From contig CAJTQU010000029.1 in the NCBI GenBank assembly GCA_910578665.1, positions 1 through 19,780 of the forward strand: a stretch of DNA of 19,780 bases, read 5' to 3'. Position numbers and translations under genes: made by a program. Of this stretch, positions 14,953 through 19,780 are shown piece after piece. Within the stretch, counting starts at the first letter, position 1; each line of letters begins with the position of its first letter. The DNA is from an uncultured Muribaculaceae bacterium. GTDB lineage: Bacteria; Bacteroidota; Bacteroidia; Bacteroidales; Muribaculaceae. The notes below the pieces were generated by a model, which saw only the letters and a program-made list of their open reading frames with translations, ran no database searches and had not been told where the DNA came from.

Positions 14953-16287
14953 TTAACCGAACAGCCGCTCTATGGCATGCAGATGGCCGTTCAGACATAC
15001 TACGACAACATGGTCTCCCGGACGTATCAGAGTGTTGCCGTCCACAAGCACACCCGAACCTCCGCGTATGAGGCCGGCTATGGTCATACTGCGTGACAGT
15101 TTCAGGTCCTTAACATGCTTGAGCGTAACCCTGGCTCCCTCGGCCACTACTATTTCTGCCACTTCCGCATCCTCTAGAGAAAGCACCTGGGTGGTGCTGA
15201 CATCCCTGCCTAGCACATGGCGCAGAATATGGCTCGAAGTAATAAGTTTCTTGTTTATAACCTTGTCTATATTGAGACTTTCGGCTTCGGCTATATACTG
15301 TATGTCCTCTATATCGGCCATGATGATCCTGACACCGAACTCACGGGCCACCATAGAGGAGACAATATTGGTCTCCGTACTGCCAGAGAAAGCCAGAAAG
15401 GCATCCATGCTATCCAGATTCTCGTCACGAAGCACCTCTATATTGCGATAATCGGCATTAACGATATTTACATCGCAGCCCAGCTCGGCTATGCGTCGGC
15501 ATAACGTCCTGTCCGGCTCGACCACGGTGATGCTGTAATCATGTGACAACTCCCGGACAAGCACACGCGTAAACTTATCTCCGCCGGCTATCATGACGCG
15601 TTTCACTTTGGCCTGCGTACGTCCGCAGCGTGCCGGCATGCCGGGCAGGCCCTCAGGAGTAGTGACCAGATATACTATATCGCCGGCAAGCAGATAGTCG
15701 GAACCGCGCGGTATAATCGTCTGGCGGCCGCGCTTTATAGCTGCCACATGGAATATGCGCTTGGCCTGCACCAGATCTTTCAGCTGTATCCCTGCCAGAG
15801 GCGAACAGGCATCAAGCTTGACGCCCAGTACCGTGAGCTGGCCCTCGTGCAGTTCAAACCAGCTTTTAGCCCAGTTCACCTTAAGAGCCATCCTCACTTC
15901 GTATGCCGCCAGCAATTCCGGAAACAGCAATGTGTCCACCCCTGTGGAATTGAAGAAATCAGATGTAGGAGGTTTCAGGAATTCACCAGCATCTACCCTC
16001 GCCACAGTGCTGAGCGCGCCCAGCATCTTAGCCAGCTGGCATGCCGTTATATTGACCGGCGCGCGCCGGTTGACTGCCACAAACAGATCCGCGCTGTCGG
16101 CACCGGCTCGTCTGAGATCTGTGACCGACAACGGATTGCCCTCGGCCGTAATCATATTGTAACGGGCATCGAGATTGCCCAGGCGGGCCTCGTCATTACC
16201 CATAATGATCACATCCTGGTTTTCGGCAGAAAGCAATTTGGCCAAATGAGTGCCCGACTCACCGTCTCCTGAAATAAATATCCTCAT
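14953..16287 (-). CDS. trkA: Trk potassium uptake regulatory subunit TrkA
   Basis: TrkA is the cytoplasmic gating ring protein that binds nucleotides (NAD(H), ATP or ADP) and controls TrkH. The 444 residues contain two RCK units, each a Rossmann-like domain followed by a TrkA-C domain. The first Rossmann motif is GDGESG (7-12), and the second, near residues 231-245 (VMIAGGDKFTRVLVR), has lost the third glycine of the GxGxxG pattern, so nucleotide binding there may differ. I chose ATG 16287 because it gives the normal RCK N-terminus MRIFISGDG; the open frame continues to 16356 into the upstream gene. It begins 16 bases after the DUF3109 stop and is followed by trkH. Confidence 0.96.
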   Translation of the reverse strand: MRIFISGDGESGTHLAKLLSAENQDVIIMGNDEARLGNLDARYNMITAEGNPLSVTDLRRAGADSADLFVAVNRRAPVNITACQLAKMLGALSTVARVDAGEFLKPPTSDFFNSTGVDTLLFPELLAAYEVRMALKVNWAKSWFELHEGQLTVLGVKLDACSPLAGIQLKDLVQAKRIFHVAAIKRGRQTIIPRGSDYLLAGDIVYLVTTPEGLPGMPARCGRTQAKVKRVMIAGGDKFTRVLVRELSHDYSITVVEPDRTLCRRIAELGCDVNIVNADYRNIEVLRDENLDSMDAFLAFSGSTETNIVSSMVAREFGVRIIMADIEDIQYIAEAESLNIDKVINKKLITSSHILRHVLGRDVSTTQVLSLEDAEVAEIVVAEGARVTLKHVKDLKLSRSMTIAGLIRGGSGVLVDGNTLIRPGDHVVVVCLNGHLHAIERLFG

Positions 16288-16303
16288 AGCGTCAAGCTTA
16301 TAA

Positions 16304-16888
16304 TCACGCCTCGTTACGCGCAAGCCATGCCTCGGCGGCGGCGGCAAGCTCGTCATACCACTTTTGCCCGAACCGGCGCACCAGAGGCTCGCGCAAAAAC
16401 TGGTATGCCCTCACACCCTTGGCCCTGCCGGCCACTTCGGCCGCGGCACACACTTTCCAACGGTGGTAATTGACCGCGGTAATGCCTCCTGGCAGCTCTC
16501 TCAGCCTGGCCGGATAAAGATGGCAAGAGATCGGCTTATAGAAATCACTTCCTCCCTCGCGGTAAAGACGTTCGAGAGCACAATAACACATACCGCCCGG
16601 ACCATAAGTGGTAAAGACACAGTCACGGCCGTCCACTATGGAAGTGACCAGGTCTCCGTCCTCGTCATAATAAGCCGGTCCCTGTTCCTCCAGCACCCTC
16701 TGCGCCGCCGGGGTGAGATAATCCCACACAGCCGGAGTGAGTTCCTGCAATTTCTCGTATTCCCCAGATGTTATCGGAGCGCCTGCGTCACCCTCGATAC
16801 AGCATTCGCCGTGGCAGGCATCGAGATCGCACATAAAATAGCGTTCCAGAATATCTAACGACACAAGAGCATCTTCTATCTGTAACAT
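16304..16888 (-). CDS. DUF3109 family Cys-rich protein
   Basis: This 194-residue soluble protein matches the DUF3109 family, common in Bacteroidetes and of unknown function. It contains nine cysteines: C20, C25, C29, C30, C90, C101, C103, C122 and C147, including the cluster CDLDACHGECC and the later MCYCALER. The pattern resembles Cys-rich proteins of the YkgJ/UPF0153 type, annotated as Zn or Fe chelators, so a metal or Fe-S site is plausible but only inferred. No signal peptide is seen. It lies between the plug/DUF5103 gene (32-base gap) and trkA (16-base gap), all in one direction. No promoter is visible in the 32-base gap. Confidence 0.85.
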   Translation of the reverse strand: MLQIEDALVSLDILERYFMCDLDACHGECCIEGDAGAPITSGEYEKLQELTPAVWDYLTPAAQRVLEEQGPAYYDEDGDLVTSIVDGRDCVFTTYGPGGMCYCALERLYREGGSDFYKPISCHLYPARLRELPGGITAVNYHRWKVCAAAEVAGRAKGVRAYQFLREPLVRRFGQKWYDELAAAAEAWLARNEA

Positions 16889-16920
16889 ATCAGTGTTATT
16901 TAGAAACTGTTTTAAACTAC

Positions 16921-18174
16921 TCAGAGCGTGGCGCTGCCTATCAGCCGAGTGTAGCGGCTGCCAGGCACCCTATGGAACACCTTGACCGTGTATTGGTTCT
17001 GAGTTTCATATTTGTCCCCCTCTACCGGCGAGGCTGTCGGTAGGCCGGCATCCTCCCCTTTGAGCACGTAGCGGTAGTTGTAAGAACCCTGCTTAAGCAG
17101 CATTGTGAGTTCATACAGCCCGGTAGCCTCATTATAAGTCATTCGCGAAGAGTCGTCTGCCAAATGATGTGTAAACTCTCCGTCGACATACACATCTCCA
17201 TTCATCACACGTGGAAAATCAAGAGTAAATCGTGTGAGCACATAATCCGCTCCCAGCTCGGGATCTGTGGAATTGTACTCGTCTATCTTGAAACGTCCCT
17301 GCTGCGTGCGGTCATAACTATAAGGACGCGAGGCCCTCTCATAATCGGTCTGCAATATGGCCGTATAGCCGTCATCCTCGTATGCGTTACTGTCGACATG
17401 CATACCTGCATAATCCGTACGGACGGTCTCAAAACGGCGGTATTCGTTGCCTGCAGGAAACACCAGTCCGGGCGAATGCTCATACACCAGCGAGCCTGGC
17501 GACATCCGTATCGGTTTCAGAGCCAGACTCTGGGGCTGCTCCACGCCATTCTGCTCGACCACTACTGTCACATCGCCATATGCGTCCCTTACCTCGTATT
17601 CGCCGGTATGTACCTTAAAAGAAAGCTGCTGCCACATATCATTGGCCCCACGGTCTGTGATGGTGCTGACACTGCCTGACACCCCCACCCTTTCCTCGCT
17701 TATAGCGAAACGGGCCTGGAGCACGGGCACTTCCATATCATCCTCGCGATACACCCGTAGCAGATAATTGCCTGAAAGCAACGGGCGCATGCCCTCGCCG
17801 GGTATGGTGATGTGGTAATTGACATAATGCCTGAAAGTGTTTGCCGAAAAACTGTAGTCAGTAACTTCCGCCTCATTGAACCCGTCTAGCATCTCGCTGT
17901 CCAGCAGCCCTGACGGCTGCCAGCGTTCGTCACAATGGGTAAGCGTGTAACGCAGATAACTACGGTCATCGCCCATTTCATCGAAGCTTATAGTAATACG
18001 CCGGTCCGTACCGAGCATTATCACCGGAGGAGAAAAGAAATCCCCCTCCACCTGCACTTTCAGAGTTTTGAACGAAGGATCAAAAATCTGTGTACGTGTA
18101 TCCTCGGCAACAGCCATGGCAGGCAGCAGAACAGGCAGAACCGAGACTATGATATGTCGCGCAAAACCGGACAT
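16921..18174 (-). CDS. DUF5103 / type IX secretion plug protein
   Basis: This 417-residue exported protein matches the DUF5103 family, whose N-terminal domain was renamed T9SS plug domain after a plug protein was seen in the SprA translocon of Flavobacterium. It has a signal peptide (residues 1-23, cut probably after AVA) and a mostly beta, Ig-like composition. Recognisable stretches are the opening TQIFDPSFKTLKVQVEGDF, SYLRYTLTHCDERWQPSGL and the C-terminal NYRYVLKGED. The frame offers GTG at 18177, but ATG 18174 is preferred; it overlaps the preceding stop by 1 base. No other type IX genes are in the window, so whether it plugs a translocon here is unknown. Relatives exist in Bacteroidales that lack full type IX systems, as far as I recall. 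Confidence 0.85.
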   Translation of the reverse strand: MSGFARHIIVSVLPVLLPAMAVAEDTRTQIFDPSFKTLKVQVEGDFFSPPVIMLGTDRRITISFDEMGDDRSYLRYTLTHCDERWQPSGLLDSEMLDGFNEAEVTDYSFSANTFRHYVNYHITIPGEGMRPLLSGNYLLRVYREDDMEVPVLQARFAISEERVGVSGSVSTITDRGANDMWQQLSFKVHTGEYEVRDAYGDVTVVVEQNGVEQPQSLALKPIRMSPGSLVYEHSPGLVFPAGNEYRRFETVRTDYAGMHVDSNAYEDDGYTAILQTDYERASRPYSYDRTQQGRFKIDEYNSTDPELGADYVLTRFTLDFPRVMNGDVYVDGEFTHHLADDSSRMTYNEATGLYELTMLLKQGSYNYRYVLKGEDAGLPTASPVEGDKYETQNQYTVKVFHRVPGSRYTRLIGSATL

Positions 18175-18566
18175 CACTTCTTCAGGAAATCATCATACAT
18201 GCGTATGCCTGCCTCAATCAGCTCATTGCATCCCACTGTTTGGCCAGGAGCTTTGAGTTCGCGGCAGATACACGTGCCGTATCTTTGTTCAAAATCACGC
18301 ACCAGGCCCGACACATTGCCATAGACAGCACGTTTGTCGGCAGGTGCTCCCTGTGTGCGCGAGCCGTCGAGGAGAGCTACAGACGAGAGCACTCCGCATA
18401 TATTCTGGGAGCCGCCCACGCCGCCTCCCAGTCCGGTGGACAGGCGCAATGCCACATCCTGCGGCAGTCCGTGCACCTCGGGAAATACAGCCATAACGCA
18501 CTGAGCGCAATTATAACCCTGCGCCCTGAGGGCGCGTGCCGATTCTATTCTTTCTTCCAAAGTCAT
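18174..18566 (-). CDS. C_GCAxxG_C_C family protein
   Basis: This 130-residue soluble protein belongs to the C_GCAxxG_C_C family of putative redox-active proteins. Conserved cysteines are C20 and C23 in GYNCAQCV, C57 in GGSQNICGVLSS (the family's GCAxxG site, here CGVLSS, with a glycine-rich lead), C99 and C101 in GTCICREL, and C113 in VGCNELI. Members are typically 120-150 residues and may bind an Fe-S centre or transfer electrons, though no function is proven. It starts 3 bases after the ung stop and overlaps the DUF5103 gene by one base. No signal peptide is present, so it should act in the cytoplasm. Confidence 0.85.
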   Translation of the reverse strand: MTLEERIESARALRAQGYNCAQCVMAVFPEVHGLPQDVALRLSTGLGGGVGGSQNICGVLSSVALLDGSRTQGAPADKRAVYGNVSGLVRDFEQRYGTCICRELKAPGQTVGCNELIEAGIRMYDDFLKK

Positions 18567-18569
18567 ATT

Positions 18570-19232
18570 TTACCAATTTACAGGTGTCTGGCCGTGCTCG
18601 CGCAAATAAGCATTTGCAAGGCTGAAATGATGGTTGCCGAAAAATCCCCTGTATGCCGACAAGGGAGACGGATGCGCAGAGGTGAGCACCAGATGGCGGT
18701 CACGCGGTATCACCGCGCCTTTGCGGGCCGCGTCGGAACCCCAAAGCATAAACACCAGATGTTCGCGTCCGAAGGCCAGAGCGCGCACAACGGCATCGGT
18801 AAATTCCTCCCAACCGCGTCCGCTATGGCTTTTGGGCCGATGTGCCTCCACAGTCAGCGAGGAGTTGAGCAACAGCACCCCCTGCCGCGCCCAGCGCGTC
18901 AGGTCGCCGTCAGCAGGAAAAGGCGCGCCGGTATCACTGCCCACCTCTTTAAAAATATTCTGCAACGAGGGAGGCAGCGGCACTCCCGGAGCCACAGAAA
19001 AACAAAGGCCGTTGGCCTGTCCCGGACCGTGATAAGGGTCCTGCCCCACTATAACCACTTTGGTCTGGTCAAACGGCGAAGCATCAAACGCGGCAAAAAT
19101 GCTGCGCCCGGGCGGATATACCTCGGCCACACGGCAGCGTTCGCGCACGAAATCCGTAAGCGTCTTAAAATAAGGCTTTTCAAATTCAGGCGCGAGTACG
19201 CGCCCCCAGCTATCCTCTATCCGTACATTCAT
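18570..19232 (-). CDS. ung: Uracil-DNA glycosylase
   Basis: Ung removes uracil from DNA as the first step of base excision repair. The 220 residues show all family-1 motifs: GQDPYHG with catalytic D65 (63-69), LLLNSSLTVE (120-129), and HPSPLSA with H187 (187-193). Length is normal. ATG 19232 is supported by the usual short lead before SWGRVLAPEF. It is the first gene of a leftward run that continues into the C_GCAxxG_C_C protein 3 bases later. A TACTTTTG box at 19241-19248 lies just 8 bases upstream, suggesting a very short leader. It is divergent from tRNA-Arg. Confidence 0.97.
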   Translation of the reverse strand: MNVRIEDSWGRVLAPEFEKPYFKTLTDFVRERCRVAEVYPPGRSIFAAFDASPFDQTKVVIVGQDPYHGPGQANGLCFSVAPGVPLPPSLQNIFKEVGSDTGAPFPADGDLTRWARQGVLLLNSSLTVEAHRPKSHSGRGWEEFTDAVVRALAFGREHLVFMLWGSDAARKGAVIPRDRHLVLTSAHPSPLSAYRGFFGNHHFSLANAYLREHGQTPVNW

Positions 19233-19240
19233 AACAGTTA

Positions 19241-19248
19241 CAAAAGTA
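19241..19248 (-). promoter_or_regulatory. -7 box upstream of ung
   Basis: The minus strand reads TACTTTTG, a full match to TAnnTTTG, 8 bases before the ung ATG. A TTTC at 19270-19273 (complement) lies 21 bases further upstream in place of TTTG. The transcript leader would be only a few bases. Confidence 0.5.
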
Positions 19249-19256
19249 CAAAAAAA

Positions 19257-19288
19257 TTTTTAACTCCGGGAAATAATTACTAACTTTG
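19257..19288 (+). promoter_or_regulatory. Promoter of tRNA-Arg
   Basis: TAACTTTG at 19281-19288 followed by CA is a perfect -7 box. The -33 position with a 20-base spacer holds TTTT (19257-19260) instead of TTTG. The tRNA begins 18 bases after the box. Confidence 0.7.
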
Positions 19289-19306
19289 CATTCCCTCAAC
19301 AACTAT

Positions 19307-19378
19307 GCGCCCATAGTTCAATGGATAGAATAAAGGATTCCGGTTCCTTCGATTGGGGTTCGACTCCCCATGGGCGTA
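19307..19378 (+). tRNA. tRNA-Arg (anticodon CCG)
   Basis: This 72-base tRNA folds cleanly. Acceptor GCGCCCA pairs with TGGGCGT (19371-19377), the D stem is GTTC/GAAT, and the anticodon stem AAGGA/TCCTT encloses loop TTCCGGT with anticodon CCG. The T-arm is TGGGG-TTCGACT-CCCCA and the discriminator base is A. As in the tRNA-Leu of this window, the first acceptor pair is G-U and CCA is not encoded. A long hairpin follows. Confidence 0.95.
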
Positions 19379-19388
19379 CAAAATTCAT

Positions 19389-19444
19389 ATTATACTAAAA
19401 CAGCGTAGGCCAGGGTAACCTGGCCTACGCTGTTTTAGTATAAT
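19389..19444. terminator. 26-bp near-perfect palindrome downstream of tRNA-Arg
   Basis: Arm 19389-19414 is the exact reverse complement of 19419-19444, with the 4-base loop GTAA. It begins 10 bases after the tRNA. It is probably the tRNA terminator, although the U-tract is weak (TTTTAGTATAAT lies inside the stem). It is bounded on the right by the insertion sequence end, so an alternative role as a target or part of the element cannot be excluded. Confidence 0.6.
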
Positions 19445-19449
19445 TACAC

Positions 19450-19780
19450 GGGTCAAGCCGAAATTTCGGGCCCAAGCCGAAATGGCGGTGCATATGTTAA
19501 ATTTGGCAGTTAGAAGTGTTAAATTTTTAGGCGTAGAGTTTGACCAGTCGGAATATGAAGAAGTCTCGGTCTCTGACGCCGCGCATTTGTGAGCGAAAGA
19601 TCTTGACTTTAGAGCTGAAAGCCTCGGCGGATGCATTGGTCGCACGACGCCTGAAGTAATTGAGGATTGTCGGGGCGTGATTCCTGAATGTCTTGATGAC
19701 AGAGCGGAAATTGTTGTTACCCAATGCCATTACCTTTTCATACCACTTGTTCATCCTCCCCATGGCTTTTGTCGGTGAGA
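19450..19780 (-). mobile_element. Partial insertion sequence, ISL3-like, running off the right edge
   Basis: The transposase C-terminus ends at 19527, and about 77 non-coding bases separate it from a likely element end starting GGGTCAAGCCG at 19450. This stretch contains an 11-base direct repeat CAAGCCGAAAT (19454-19464 and 19473-19483), a palindrome CCGAAATTTCGG (19458-19469) and a 9-base direct repeat GTTAAATTT (19496-19504 and 19518-19526), as expected for transposase binding sites. The exact boundary and target duplication cannot be confirmed because the other end is outside the window. Confidence 0.55.
19527..19780 (-). CDS. DDE transposase, ISL3-like, C-terminal part
   Basis: The last 84 residues of a transposase are visible, and the reading frame stays open to the right edge. 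The segment NYFRRRATNASAEAFSSKVK followed by FRSQMRGVRDRDFFIFRLVKLYA matches the C-terminal part of ISL3-type DDE transposases, where the Glu of NAxxE (here NASAE) is the last catalytic acidic residue. The wording is closest to the transposases paired with an ISAon1-like N-terminal protein in Bacteroidetes, but this sub-family call is from memory. The gene lies downstream of tRNA-Arg on the opposite strand. Whether the rest is intact cannot be judged. Confidence 0.75.
   Translation of the reverse strand, partial: SPTKAMGRMNKWYEKVMALGNNNFRSVIKTFRNHAPTILNYFRRRATNASAEAFSSKVKIFRSQMRGVRDRDFFIFRLVKLYA

Noticed and set aside
18240..19283. 347-codon plus-strand open frame opposite ung and the C_GCAxxG_C_C gene
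   Set aside because: It spans two real genes and an intergenic gap on the other strand, and the translation has no recognisable domain.
1..19780. CRISPR array, prophage or defence island
   Set aside because: No regularly spaced repeats, no phage structural or integrase genes and no recognisable defence proteins were seen; RadC alone is not evidence of one.

Overview
The window looks like chromosomal core DNA from a member of Bacteroidales, with moderate GC of roughly half by eye. Evidence is the family mix (DUF4421 barrel, PepSY-like secreted protein, type IX secretion plug/DUF5103 protein, DUF3109, C_GCAxxG_C_C protein) and several copies of the Bacteroidetes promoter TTTG-N20-TAnnTTTG. A gut Muribaculaceae-like genome is my guess and is not demonstrated. 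Nearly all the DNA is coding; no gene-free stretch exceeds about 240 bases. There is no CRISPR array, no prophage and no obvious defence island. I do not see a convincing undescribed multi-gene system, and the findings below are mostly small regulatory or context oddities.

Layout. 1-1570 (+): promoter, rpmH (L34), a strong terminator, then an overlapping lrgA/lrgB (cidA/cidB) membrane pair. 1598-4403 (-): rsgA and dnaB, separated by 2 bases, then a terminator/attenuator-like hairpin and a 60-residue one-helix membrane protein. 4545-5159 (+): a secreted PepSY-like protein with its own terminator. 5401-7985 (+): mltG from a clear promoter, then a DUF2007 mini-protein and a DUF4421 outer-membrane barrel that overlap by 4 bases. 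7992-10699 (-): a 5'-nucleotidase/UshA-like enzyme overlapping a GH3 beta-N-acetylhexosaminidase lipoprotein. 10843-13232 (+): efp, a family 2 glycosyltransferase and radC, followed by tRNA-Leu(UAA). 13462-19232 (-): ung, a C_GCAxxG_C_C protein, the DUF5103/plug protein, a DUF3109 protein, trkA and trkH, tightly packed in one direction. 19307-19378 (+): tRNA-Arg(CCG). From about 19450 to the right edge lies the end of an insertion sequence with the C-terminal part of an ISL3-like transposase.

How the genes fit together. Three themes recur: translation (L34, RsgA, EF-P, two tRNAs), DNA maintenance (DnaB, RadC, Ung) and the cell envelope (LrgAB, MltG, GH3 hexosaminidase, nucleotidase, glycosyltransferase, barrel, plug protein). 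TrkA and TrkH form a complete potassium uptake system. MltG and the GH3 enzyme both act on peptidoglycan or its fragments but sit in separate, convergent units. Promoters are recognisable because the -33 TTTG, an exact 20-base spacer and a TAnnTTTGCA-like -7 box recur upstream of rpmH, mltG, efp and tRNA-Leu, with a weaker copy at tRNA-Arg.
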